DNA from: Hyphococcus lacteus
GTDB lineage: Bacteria > Pseudomonadota > Alphaproteobacteria > Caulobacterales > Parvularculaceae
Assembly (NCBI RefSeq): GCF_041058985.1
Contig: NZ_JBEHZE010000001.1
Location: 992,001-1,056,000 of the forward strand
DNA: 64,000 nt
Direction: 5' to 3'
The notes beneath the pieces are model-generated. The model did no database searches, was not told the origin of the DNA, and was given only the letters and a program-made list of their open reading frames with translations. The first letter of the stretch is position 1. Each line of letters starts with the position of its first letter. Both the position numbers and the translations under genes were made by a program. Of this stretch, positions 1 to 7,980 are shown one piece after another.

Positions 1-2
1 TT

Positions 3-431
3 GCCGAAGGTCAGATCGACAAAACCTATTGGGCGCTGACCAAAGGCATCCCCGAAAAACTGTCGGGCACGATCGACAAACCGCTAAAAAAACAAACGAG
101 GGGCAGTGGTTGGCGTGTCGAAATTGCTGATGATGGCCAGCGTGCCGTCACTACCTATCGCGTGGTTGGCCGGGCGGGTGACGTTGCACTGATAGAGGCA
201 AAACCCAAAACTGGCCGCACCCATCAAATCCGTGTGCATCTAAACGCTATTGGCGCGCCCATCATCGGCGATCCGCAATATGGTGATCAGGCCCCGGATC
301 AACGGGCGCAACCGATGATGCTCCACGCTCGAAGAATCATCGTTCCGATCTCAAAGAACAAAGACCCCATCATGGTCGAGGCAACACCTCCCGACGCCAT
401 GGCGACAGCACTCGAAAAGCTGGGCTTATAA
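3..431 (+). CDS. RluA-family 23S rRNA pseudouridine synthase, C-terminal part
   Basis: This is the 3' end of an RluA/RluC/RluD-type pseudouridine synthase, which isomerises specific uridines in 23S rRNA. The frame is open from base 3 and the start lies outside the window. About 142 residues are visible. The motif GRTHQIRVHL, followed by GAPIIGDPQYG and an LHARR segment, is the conserved C-terminal part of the catalytic fold. The catalytic Asp motif must lie upstream and cannot be checked. The family is clear. Which member it is (RluC-like is common in alphaproteobacteria) cannot be decided from this part. Confidence 0.9.
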   Translation, partial: AEGQIDKTYWALTKGIPEKLSGTIDKPLKKQTRGSGWRVEIADDGQRAVTTYRVVGRAGDVALIEAKPKTGRTHQIRVHLNAIGAPIIGDPQYGDQAPDQRAQPMMLHARRIIVPISKNKDPIMVEATPPDAMATALEKLGL

Positions 432-683
432 AAGCGCCGCCGCCACCAAATTTCACAATATCAAAGAGCCGGAACCGGCAGGCAAAAAGCCCCCAATTCT
501 GGCGCCGAAAGAACCTCAAGATTTTCATGCTAGCGCCGCCCGTTATGGGGCCGGCGCGGGGTGTCTTTGGTCACATCTCAACGCAGCACCACCTTAAGCC
601 CACCAGAACGGACGGGGATATCTATCCACCAAATGCGGGATTTAGAGTGAGCGTCGCATAAACAGGAGAATAAAACTGGCAAT

Positions 684-1562
684 TTATGTTGTGTTGTTGT
701 TCTTTTTCCATCGAGTGTGACTGCAAGTGTTTAGTGGTGTAACAACGATGTTTTTGCTCCATTTTGCTCTTTTTTCATCGATAAGTCCGCTGAGCGCGAA
801 CGTTGTGACGATGGGCTCATCTTGGCTACTCATAAAAACGTGGCGATATTCTATCCTGCCGTGGATTCCGATATTGCCTTGATTATCGAGTAGCGGATCC
901 AGTTTTCCAATGTCGAATTCCATTATGTTCAATTCTCTTGGGTAACTAATTTTACCGCCAACTTCATCAACTTCGAGTTTCTCCGCTTTAAATCGATATA
1001 CACCGTCCGGCTCCACGTGGTCCTCAAAACAAGCTTCAGCGAAAATAGTAACGTTGGCTGCGGGGGAGTTTCCGGTATTTTGGATATTCATTCGAATAGT
1101 GAGATGCATGGGGAGATTTCGATCAAGTTCCGCTTCTCCGCTCGTTACACTGATCTACGCTCGAGACTGCGCCTCACCAATTTCTCGCGTTACCGCGACC
1201 GCGTCGTTCGCGGCCCGGGTCGCTTTTTTTGCCTGAGTAACTGCCGCTAGCGTTGCATCAAGTGTTCTTGCAATAAAATAGATACCTACTACCGTTACAC
1301 CTAAAGCCCCCAACGCAACAATAAACATTGCGTAGTTCCATAAAGCTACATCTTGTTGTGCTTGGAGGAGGTAGTTCGAATAAAGATTATTGGTATCTGT
1401 GCTGGGTACTTGGCCAGAATATTCTTTTGCGGCATGAGCGCGTTGATTGGCTTGCCTTTCGCAATAAGCAAAACCACTTATAAGAAAAATAAAAACAAAG
1501 CTCACGATTACACCACACAAAAACTCGCGTGTAGTGTTTTCGCTTTTTTGGTCATTGGACAT
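684..1562 (-). pseudogene. Two-TM coiled-coil protein gene split by an in-frame amber codon
   Basis: Two adjacent minus-strand frames (1562-1155 and 1109-684) lie in the same reading frame. A single TAG at 1157-1155 separates them. Reading through it gives ...IGEAQSRA-stop-ISVTSGEAEL..., so one codon, probably Tyr (TAC or TAT), has become TAG. The first part has two hydrophobic segments (about residues 18-34 and 75-98) and then an Ala/Lys-rich helix. The second part resembles an Ig-like beta domain (MNIQNTGNSPAANVTIFAE). This 'two TM, helix, QSRAY, beta domain' layout is common in uncharacterised proteobacterial proteins. Composition is visibly AT-richer than the flanks. It is probably a recent pseudogene, though readthrough or a sequencing error is possible. 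Confidence 0.72.
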
Positions 1563-1670
1563 TGTTGACGAAATACCCCTGAGAATTATTCCTTACTGTT
1601 TCTATTCTTGAAGTACTCTTGGCAGTATTCAATAGGTAATTTCTATTATGTCTGGTGCCGCGTGTGCAAA

Positions 1671-1701
1671 TGGATTGCGGGTCGGAGCCCGCAATGACGG
1701 T
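1671..1701 (-). repeat. REP-like palindromic unit, copy A
   Basis: The inverted repeat has arms attgcggg and cccgcaat around the loop tcggag (1674-1695). On the minus strand it reads tcattgcgggctccgacc followed by cgcaatcca, matching the pattern TCAT-nn-CGGGC-n-GACCCG-nn-ATCCA shared with the 1807 copy. Short palindromes of this type are dispersed in many alphaproteobacterial genomes. Confidence 0.6.
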
Positions 1702-1806
1702 GCGGCGAGTTTGGTGCATGGCTTTCAGGGCGCAATGACGGTGTGGCGGGGTGCGCATTGAGCGAGGCTGCAATACGTAGAGTGAAGGAGTTCTCTATTC
1801 GCAGGT

Positions 1807-1833
1807 GTCATCCCGGGCTTGACCCGGGATCCA
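1807..1833 (+). repeat. REP-like palindromic unit, copy B
   Basis: gtcatcccgggcttgacc continues into cgggatcca, with arms tcccgggc and gacccggga around a short tt core. It belongs to the same family as the 1671 unit but is in the opposite orientation. Alphaproteobacterial genomes carry many intergenic copies of closely similar palindromes. Confidence 0.65.
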
Positions 1834-1868
1834 GCGGTAACGCGAAGTGTTGAACGGGTGGCGGTTGT

Positions 1869-1907
1869 TCATGGATTGCGGGTCGGGGTCCGCACTTACA
1901 GCGGCGG
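1869..1907 (-). repeat. REP-like palindromic unit, degenerate copy C
   Basis: It shares atggattgcgggtcggg with the 1671 unit, but the second arm has drifted (gtccgcactta in place of cccgcaatga), so the hairpin is weakened. It abuts the end of the coaBC gene. Confidence 0.5.
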
Positions 1908-1914
1908 GTTACGT

Positions 1915-3150
1915 TTACTCGGCGGCTTTGACAATTTTCGGTTTACTGAGGGTTTTGGCGATACGCTCCGCAAGGCCGCGCGCCACGTCGTCTTTCGACA
2001 TTTCCGGCCATGTCTCGTCGCCCTGATCCGTGATCAAAATCACGGTGTTACGCGATCCGCCCATGGCGCAGCTCGCGCCCGGTGACACATCATTGGCGAC
2101 GATCCAGTCACAGCCTTTGCGTTTCATCTTGGCTTCGGCGTGACCCAAGACATCATCGGTCTCAGCCGCAAAACCCACTACCAGTTGCGGGCGGCCATCT
2201 TTTAGCTGAGCAATAGACTTTAGAATGTCGGGGTTTTCCGTAAGCGGAAGGTCAGTAAGGCCGCCACGTTCTTTTTTGATCTTGTGGGTGGTTTCAATCG
2301 CCGGGCGATAATCGGCAACCGCCGCACAGAAAATTGCACAATCAACAGGCAGTGCACTTTGGCTGGCCGTCATCATCTCTCGGGCGGTATCAACCCGACT
2401 GGTTTCGATTCCAGCGGGGATATGTTCATGGGTTGGGCCCGTCACCAAAATAACATCCGCGCCCAGATTACGCAGGGCAGCCGCAATCGCATAGCCCTGT
2501 TTGCCCGATGATCGGTTGGCGATGTAACGCACCGGGTCAATCGGCTCAACCGTGGGGCCAGCGGTTACCAAAATGCGCTTACCGGCCAGCGGTCCGTCTG
2601 CGTCTTTGAGGAAAAAGGCCTCGATCTGGTCGGCGATGGTGACGGGTTCTGCCATGCGGCCGGGGCCAAACTCGCCACAGGCCATCTCGCCCTCGGTCGG
2701 GCCAACAATCATGGCACCGTCCTTCTTGAGCGTTTCAAAATTGCGCTGAGTGGCCGCGTGTTCCCACATTTTAACGTTCATGGCGGGCGCAAACATCACT
2801 GGCTTGTCCGTCGCCAATAGGGTCGTTGATGCCAGATCATTCGCGAGGCCATTGGCGCATTTCGCCATCAGATCGGCGGTGGCCGGGGCGACCACGACAA
2901 TATCCGCCGAGCGCGACAATTCGATATGGCCCATCTCTGCTTCGTCGGTCAGGTCAAAAAGCTCCGAGAAACATTTCTCGCCGGTCAGCGATGACACAGA
3001 CAATGGCGTAATAAATTCGGCCCCCGCGCGGGTCAGGATCGCGCGCGTCGCGATGCCCCGTTTCGAAAGCTCGCGGATCAGCTCCAGACTTTTATACGCG
3101 GCAATGCCGCCACCAATAATCAGAAGAACGCTTTTTGTTTTTTTGTCCAT
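1915..3150 (-). CDS. coaBC: Bifunctional phosphopantothenoylcysteine decarboxylase / phosphopantothenate-cysteine ligase
   Basis: CoaBC carries out two consecutive steps of coenzyme A synthesis: ligation of cysteine to 4'-phosphopantothenate, then FMN-dependent decarboxylation to 4'-phosphopantetheine. The 411-residue product has the CoaC flavoprotein domain first: GGGIAAYK at about 13-20, catalytic His75 in GHIELSRSAD, PAMNVKMW at about 122-129, and the reactive Cys158 in MACGEFGPGRM. The CoaB domain follows (TAGPTVEPIDPVRYIANRSS, then a KIKK motif). I chose the ATG at 3150 because an upstream in-frame start at 3204 would add 18 unrelated residues. It is the last gene of the ubiE-ubiB-coaBC cluster. 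Confidence 0.96.
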   Translation of the reverse strand: MDKKTKSVLLIIGGGIAAYKSLELIRELSKRGIATRAILTRAGAEFITPLSVSSLTGEKCFSELFDLTDEAEMGHIELSRSADIVVVAPATADLMAKCANGLANDLASTTLLATDKPVMFAPAMNVKMWEHAATQRNFETLKKDGAMIVGPTEGEMACGEFGPGRMAEPVTIADQIEAFFLKDADGPLAGKRILVTAGPTVEPIDPVRYIANRSSGKQGYAIAAALRNLGADVILVTGPTHEHIPAGIETSRVDTAREMMTASQSALPVDCAIFCAAVADYRPAIETTHKIKKERGGLTDLPLTENPDILKSIAQLKDGRPQLVVGFAAETDDVLGHAEAKMKRKGCDWIVANDVSPGASCAMGGSRNTVILITDQGDETWPEMSKDDVARGLAERIAKTLSKPKIVKAAE

Positions 3151-3240
3151 AACGTCGCTATAGATAGTCTTTTGAGATAAGAAAGTCACGCACTGGCGGC
3201 GCACGCCAAAGTGACGCCTGGCTGATAGTTCTGTGGGTCC

Positions 3241-4806
3241 TTAAAACCCGAAATATATCGCCGCCGCTAACAGCAACGCCGCGCCACCCACAAACCATAA
3301 TGCGCTGCGGGTCTTGCGGCCTTGGCGGGTCAGCGTCGTCTCTAGTGCTTTGTTGCGTTCGCCCGAAAATCCGTCGGGGTCGTCCGCGATTTTTTGTGCG
3401 GCTTTGCCGATGGCCTCGATATAGCCCGGTAAATGCGGTGCAATTTCCATGGCCTTTGTGGTTGCGGTTTTTAATTTCTCTGCGTGGGCTTTGGGGCCGA
3501 TAGCGTCTTGAATGCATTGTTTGACGACCGGGGTCGCGGCCGCCCACATGTCAATCTCCGGATCGAGAAGACGCGCAACCCCTTCGACGGTGACCATGGT
3601 TCGTTGCAGCAAAACAAGCTCGGGCCGCAGATGCATATCGAACAACGCTGTCACATCAAACAGTTGTTGCAACACGCGGGACATATCAACCTGCGCCGCA
3701 TTACGCCCCTGAAGCGGCTCACCAACGGCCCGAAGAGCCTGGGCAAAGGCATCAATCGAATGGCCATTGCCCACATAGCCCGCATCGAAGTGAACTTCTG
3801 CCGTGCGCTGATAATTTTGGGTGATGAAGCCATAAATTATTTCGGCAAAAACCCGGCGGGTTTCTTCGCTCAGGCGGCCCATAATACCAAAATCAACCAA
3901 CGCCAATCGGCCTTGTTCATCGACGATCAAATTGCCCTGATGCATATCGGCGTGAAAGAAACCCATCTGAAGGGCTTGTTTCAAAAAGACGTCAATAACT
4001 AACAATGCGAGTTTTTTTCGGTCTATGCCGCGCTTATCAAGAGCGGCGATATCGCCTAGCGGCGTGCCCTCGATCCATTCAATGGTCAACACCCGGCGCG
4101 CAGACAGTGGCCATTCCACTTCGGGAACCCGAACTCCGCTCTCGGATTTCAAATTCTCCGCCAGCTCTGATGCGGCCCCAGCCTCCATCCGCAAGTCAAG
4201 CTCAATGGCGGCGGCGGCCTTTAGGGTCTCGATAAATTTTTCCGGCTCCATCCGGCGGGCCGTTGGCGATATCTTGCGGATGGCCTTTGCCGCTCGTCCA
4301 AAGGCGCGAAATTCCTGTTCGGCTTTTCGTTCAATTTGTGGGCGGAGTATTTTAACGGCGACGGTGCGCCCATCGGCCAGTGTTGCTTTGTGGGCTTGGG
4401 CGATTGATGCGGCAGCGAGAGGCGCAGAAAAACTGGCGAATAGGTCGTCAGCGGGTTTGCCGAATGCATTTTGAATTTCCGCGCGGGCAGCGGCATCAGA
4501 AAATGGCGGCATTTTATCTTGCAGGCGGCCAAGATCGGCGGCTAATTCAAACCCAATAATGTCGGGCCGCGTTGCCATGAACTGCCCGAGCTTCACATAG
4601 GCAGGGCCTAAAACCTCTAACGCATTGGCCATGCGCTCGCCGGGGCGCTTGTCTTTGTCTTTTGCGCCGATACGTGAAATTGCGCCCAGCATACGAAATG
4701 GCGGTGGCAGAAGGTGGGCGTATTCGCGCGGAATCAGCGCATCGTGGCGGCTGAGCGTCCATCCGGCGCGGGCAAGGCGGGCATAATCTGTCAGTGCCGT
4801 GATCAT
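3241..4806 (-). CDS. ubiB: UbiB-type ABC1/ADCK protein kinase-like protein, ubiquinone synthesis
   Basis: UbiB is an atypical kinase-like ATPase of the inner membrane that supports ubiquinone biosynthesis. The 521-residue product shows the family marks: KLGQ at 72-75 (KxGQ motif), the Ala-rich AAASIAQAHKA loop at 131-141, the Lys of VAVKI near 152, HADMHQGNL at 285-293 and DFG at 305-307. A hydrophobic C-terminus (ALLLAAAIYFGF) gives the membrane anchor. The gene lies 9 bases downstream of ubiE and ahead of coaBC in one probable operon, the standard alphaproteobacterial arrangement. Confidence 0.95.
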   Translation of the reverse strand: MITALTDYARLARAGWTLSRHDALIPREYAHLLPPPFRMLGAISRIGAKDKDKRPGERMANALEVLGPAYVKLGQFMATRPDIIGFELAADLGRLQDKMPPFSDAAARAEIQNAFGKPADDLFASFSAPLAAASIAQAHKATLADGRTVAVKILRPQIERKAEQEFRAFGRAAKAIRKISPTARRMEPEKFIETLKAAAAIELDLRMEAGAASELAENLKSESGVRVPEVEWPLSARRVLTIEWIEGTPLGDIAALDKRGIDRKKLALLVIDVFLKQALQMGFFHADMHQGNLIVDEQGRLALVDFGIMGRLSEETRRVFAEIIYGFITQNYQRTAEVHFDAGYVGNGHSIDAFAQALRAVGEPLQGRNAAQVDMSRVLQQLFDVTALFDMHLRPELVLLQRTMVTVEGVARLLDPEIDMWAAATPVVKQCIQDAIGPKAHAEKLKTATTKAMEIAPHLPGYIEAIGKAAQKIADDPDGFSGERNKALETTLTRQGRKTRSALWFVGGAALLLAAAIYFGF

Positions 4807-4815
4807 TGAATGCGT

Positions 4816-5595
4816 TTATACCCGCCAGCCGGAGTGAATGGCGGCAACTCCGCCGGTCAGATTTTCATATTTCACGCGCGAGAAACCGGCGTTTTTAATC
4901 TTCGTCGCGAAGGCTTCTTGGCCCGGAAACCGGCGGATCGATTCCACAAGATATTGATAGGACTCGCGGTCATTGGTCACTTTCTCGCCAAGCCACGGAA
5001 TGACATTGAAGGAATAGGTGTCGTAAATTTTCTGCATCGTCTCGGTGATGGGATGCGAAAATTCAAGACACATGAAACGTCCACCGGGTTTTAAAACCCG
5101 ATAGGCATCACGTAGCGCCGCATCGATATCAGTGACATTTCGAATGCCAAACGCAATCGTATAAGCGTCCGCAAAGCCATCCGGGAACGGAAGGCTTTGG
5201 GCATCGCCAGTCACGCGATGAATTCGGCCGTCAAGCGTGGCCATGTCATCGCGTGTTGTGCCCGCTTTGAGCATTTCAAAATTGATATCACAGAGCGTTG
5301 CCGTCGCCGGTGGTTTTCCTGCTGCACCGGGCCGCGTATCGGCGCGGTTCAAAAATCCTGCGGCCACGTCGCCAGTGCCACCCGCGACATCCAAAAGATG
5401 CTCGCCGGGGCGCGGCATTAGCCGATCAGTCAACACGGCTTTCCAGATCCGGTGGACGCCCCCTGACATCAGATCGTTCATCAGGTCATATTTTGATGCG
5501 ACGCTATCAAACACGCCGCGCACCAACCGGGCCTTGTCGCCGGTCTTTACGGTGCGAAAGCCAAAGGATGTTTCTGTGTCGCGATCTTCATTCAT
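4816..5595 (-). CDS. ubiE: Ubiquinone/menaquinone C-methyltransferase UbiE
   Basis: UbiE is a SAM-dependent methyltransferase that C-methylates the 2-polyprenyl-6-methoxy-benzoquinol intermediate of ubiquinone synthesis. The 259-residue product has the family signature YDLMNDLMSGGVHRIWK at 36-52, the SAM-binding LDVAGGTGD at 68-76, an acidic DINFEML segment, and the C-terminal NLTGGVAAIHSGW signature. It is the first gene of ubiE-ubiB-coaBC. In many relatives mutM lies just upstream. Here the divergent neighbour is ihfB, 202 bases away. Confidence 0.96.
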   Translation of the reverse strand: MNEDRDTETSFGFRTVKTGDKARLVRGVFDSVASKYDLMNDLMSGGVHRIWKAVLTDRLMPRPGEHLLDVAGGTGDVAAGFLNRADTRPGAAGKPPATATLCDINFEMLKAGTTRDDMATLDGRIHRVTGDAQSLPFPDGFADAYTIAFGIRNVTDIDAALRDAYRVLKPGGRFMCLEFSHPITETMQKIYDTYSFNVIPWLGEKVTNDRESYQYLVESIRRFPGQEAFATKIKNAGFSRVKYENLTGGVAAIHSGWRV

Positions 5596-5797
5596 AAAAA
5601 ACGCTTAATGCTTTGATCCGCCATAGAGAAGCGCCTTGACGCCGCATGTCTGTTTTGACAGTGTTAACTGGTTGAATTCAGCGGTGTTTTCGAATCCTTG
5701 CCGCCCAAGCCCATTTTCAGATCTCATATGGGGAGGGTGCAGTGCAATAGCGAGGTTTGGCCACCGCGAAAAACGGTGCAAAATATCGGGGCAGCCT

Positions 5798-6127
5798 ATG
5801 ATTAAGTCGGAATTGGTGCAAAAGCTCGCCGACGAGAACCCAAACCTGTTTCACCGCGATATCGAGCGAATTGTCTCGATCGTGTTTCAGGAAATCTCGG
5901 ATGCGTTAGCGCGCGGTGATCGTGTTGAATTGCGGGGCTTTGGTGCGTTCTCTGTTAAGCATCGCCCGGCACGTGTGGGGCGCAATCCCCGCAGCGGCGA
6001 GGCCGTGCATATCGAAGAAAAATGGGCACCGTTTTTCAAGTCTGGCAAAGAATTGCGTGATCGCTTAAATGGCGAAGGGCGTTTTACGGGTGCCGCAAAG
6101 CTCGATAGCGAAGGATTCGGTGATTAA
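5798..6127 (+). CDS. ihfB: Integration host factor subunit beta
   Basis: IHF-beta pairs with IHF-alpha to bind and sharply bend DNA in recombination, replication and transcription. The start at 5798 gives 109 residues beginning MIKSELVQKLA, preceded by a weak ggggc ribosome site. The DNA-binding arm signature is clear: ELRGFGAFSVKHRPARVGRN. The open frame continues upstream to 5636, but those residues do not resemble the family. The C-terminal tail after KELRDRLN is about 15 residues longer than in E. coli, as is usual in alphaproteobacteria. Confidence 0.95.
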   Translation: MIKSELVQKLADENPNLFHRDIERIVSIVFQEISDALARGDRVELRGFGAFSVKHRPARVGRNPRSGEAVHIEEKWAPFFKSGKELRDRLNGEGRFTGAAKLDSEGFGD

Positions 6128-6190
6128 ACCTCAATATACGTTCGGCGGTGTAATCGCGAATTCATGCAGCATGATTGAGTGGCTTTGATC

Positions 6191-6562
6191 ATGAAAAAGT
6201 GGCTTTTCCGTCTAATTTGGGTGCCGGTGTTGATCGTGGCGGTTCTGTTTCTGGTGGCGAATCGGACGCCCGTGATCATTAGCCTCGATCCGTTTAATCC
6301 CGATAATCCGGCTTTATCGACTCCGCCTGTGTTTCTTTGGATCTGGTTGATGTTGATGCTTTTTGTCGGCCTTGGGATCGGTTCGCTAGGGACCTGGCTT
6401 TCAGGCCGGGAGCCCCGTGCGCAGGCGCGGGACAACCGACGCGAAATCAAGACCCTAAAAAAAGAATTAGCGGTCATGACCGCGCGGGCCGAGGCGGCCA
6501 CGAAAACCCCGGATGAAAACGATCCGGATGATCCCCCTAAACTCGAAGCAAAATCACTGTGA
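6191..6562 (+). CDS. LapA-domain small membrane protein
   Basis: This 123-residue protein has two transmembrane helices (about 6-23 and 44-66) and a cytoplasmic coiled-coil tail rich in Arg, Lys and Glu. That is the layout of the LapA domain (lipopolysaccharide assembly protein A, DUF1049). Family members sit in the inner membrane and, with LapB, control LpxC turnover in enterics. The role in alphaproteobacteria is less clear. I prefer the ATG at 6191 (MKKWLFRLIW) to the one at 6179. It lies between ihfB and trpF, a frequent position for this family. Confidence 0.8.
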   Translation: MKKWLFRLIWVPVLIVAVLFLVANRTPVIISLDPFNPDNPALSTPPVFLWIWLMLMLFVGLGIGSLGTWLSGREPRAQARDNRREIKTLKKELAVMTARAEAATKTPDENDPDDPPKLEAKSL

Positions 6563-6586
6563 ACATATGTCTTGTGAGCTGAAATT

Positions 6587-7264
6587 ATGAGCGGCCCTCA
6601 AGTTAAGATCTGCGGCGTAAAAGATATTGATACGGCGCTCGCGGCGGCCCGCGCTGGTGCGGACTTTCTGGGCTTTGTTTTCTTCCGAAAAAGCCCGCGT
6701 TTCATCCTGCCGGAAAAAGCCGAAGAGGTCATTTTGGACCTCAAAGAGGCCAGTTTTGAAGAGGGTTTTGCCCTGCCTAAATTGGTTGGGTTGTTTGTCG
6801 ACGCCGGCGAGAAAGAGCTCTCCGAAGCGCCGACGCTTTTGACCCATTTTCAATTTCACGGCCATGAAAGCCCCGAACGATGCAAGGAATTGGGTGATGA
6901 ATTCGCTGTTGAGATCATCAAAGCGCTGCCGGTATCGGTGGCTGATGATGTCTTAAAGGCGGGCGCGTTTGAGGGCGCGACCGACATCATCCTGTTTGAT
7001 GCGAAACCACCCCCTGGTGCTGGGCGGCCGGGCGGTCATGGCGTGTCTTTCGATTGGACCGCGATTTCAAGCTATACGGGCGAGACGCCGTTTATGTTGG
7101 CCGGTGGGTTGTCGCCGGACAATGTGGCGGACGCTGTCGCGTCGCAAAAAGACCATTCCGGGTTTCTCGGCGTTGATGTATCATCGGGCGTTGAAACCGC
7201 ACCGGGAAACAAGTCCGCGGATCTGATCGCGTCATTTATTTCGGCTGCAAAAGGGTCTAAATAG
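6587..7264 (+). CDS. trpF: Phosphoribosylanthranilate isomerase
   Basis: TrpF catalyses the Amadori rearrangement of N-(5'-phosphoribosyl)anthranilate to CdRP in tryptophan synthesis. The 225-residue TIM-barrel protein has the general base Cys9 in KICGVKD, the general acid Asp138 in LFDAKPP, and the phosphate-binding GGLSPDNV near the C-terminus. Length fits the family. In most alphaproteobacteria trpF is followed directly by trpB and trpA. Here a lipoprotein gene lies between trpF and trpB, and trpA is absent. Confidence 0.96.
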   Translation: MSGPQVKICGVKDIDTALAAARAGADFLGFVFFRKSPRFILPEKAEEVILDLKEASFEEGFALPKLVGLFVDAGEKELSEAPTLLTHFQFHGHESPERCKELGDEFAVEIIKALPVSVADDVLKAGAFEGATDIILFDAKPPPGAGRPGGHGVSFDWTAISSYTGETPFMLAGGLSPDNVADAVASQKDHSGFLGVDVSSGVETAPGNKSADLIASFISAAKGSK

Positions 7265-7297
7265 AGCAGTCGATACGACTAAGGGGGAGGGTTGTTT

Positions 7298-7909
7298 ATG
7301 TTGCGGTTAGTATGTGCAGCATTTTTCGTGCTTGCGGGATGTGTAACCGGTGTTGATCGCGCACCGCGGCCGACGGACACTGTTTTCAATGTGCTTCAAA
7401 ATGGCGGTTATGTCTTGGTGATGCGTCATGCCAATTCGCCGTCGGGCCAAAAAGCGGCTCTTGGTTTGTCGGCTGGCTGTACGCTGGGTGAGGGGCGCGG
7501 GCTTGATGCGCTCGGGTTCTATCAGGCGAGGGGCTTAGGCGAGGTTTTGCGCGATCACGATGTGCCGATCCAAAAGGCCTATACCAGCCCGATGTGCCGG
7601 TCATGGGATACCGCAGCCCTGGCGGCCGCTGGCGCACCCGTCGAGATGAGCCACGCTCAGGTTTCGACGGACCCGACCGAGATTGCGGCGTTCAAAGCAA
7701 AAGTGACCCAAGAGTTAGATGGCGCAAGCGGCAACATCATCCTCGCGAGCCATTCCAACATTGCACCACTCTATGGGGCGACCAAGCGCGATAGCGAAGA
7801 TGAAGTGCCGTCGGGGGTGATCTATGTGATCGATCCGTCTGACTGGCGAGTCTATGCGCGGATTGATTTGATCAATGCGCCCGGGCAACCATCGGTCGCA
7901 GTAGAATAA
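7298..7909 (+). CDS. Histidine-phosphatase (phosphoglycerate mutase-like) lipoprotein
   Basis: The predicted 203-residue product begins with a lipoprotein signal peptide ending in the lipobox LAGC, so it should be exported and lipidated. The mature part has the histidine phosphatase core: VMRHANS (catalytic RH), then TSPMCRSWDTA, and the second His in ASHSNI. The strong purine-rich site aagggggagg at 7281-7290 supports the ATG at 7298 over the TTG at 7292. Its substrate is unknown. Related proteins are annotated only as phosphoglycerate mutase family. Its place between trpF and trpB is unusual. Confidence 0.85.
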   Translation: MLRLVCAAFFVLAGCVTGVDRAPRPTDTVFNVLQNGGYVLVMRHANSPSGQKAALGLSAGCTLGEGRGLDALGFYQARGLGEVLRDHDVPIQKAYTSPMCRSWDTAALAAAGAPVEMSHAQVSTDPTEIAAFKAKVTQELDGASGNIILASHSNIAPLYGATKRDSEDEVPSGVIYVIDPSDWRVYARIDLINAPGQPSVAVE

Positions 7910-7980
7910 ATTTCCCTTGGGGGTTATGTGTGGCACGAAATGCGGCCCATCCAATGGGTCAGATAAGTGAGTGCAAACGC

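Larger units (their letters stand above)
1563..1914. other. Intergenic region with REP-like palindromes
   Basis: This 352-base gap has no credible gene. The first 100 bases are AT-rich and may hold the promoter for the minus-strand gene ending at 684. The rest contains several related palindromic units (listed separately) and two near-copies of gcaatgacggtg(c/t)ggcg at 1691-1706 and 1732-1747. It looks like a landing site for dispersed repeats between convergently oriented coding blocks. Confidence 0.6.

Noticed and set aside
432..683. Several short open frames after the RluA-type gene, on both strands
   Set aside because: Frames are open in several phases at once, no ribosome site stands out and no recognisable protein results. 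Composition explains them.
1155..1562. The two halves of the amber-split gene as separate genes
   Set aside because: They are in the same frame and 48 bases apart, the second half has no ribosome site, and the joined product is coherent.
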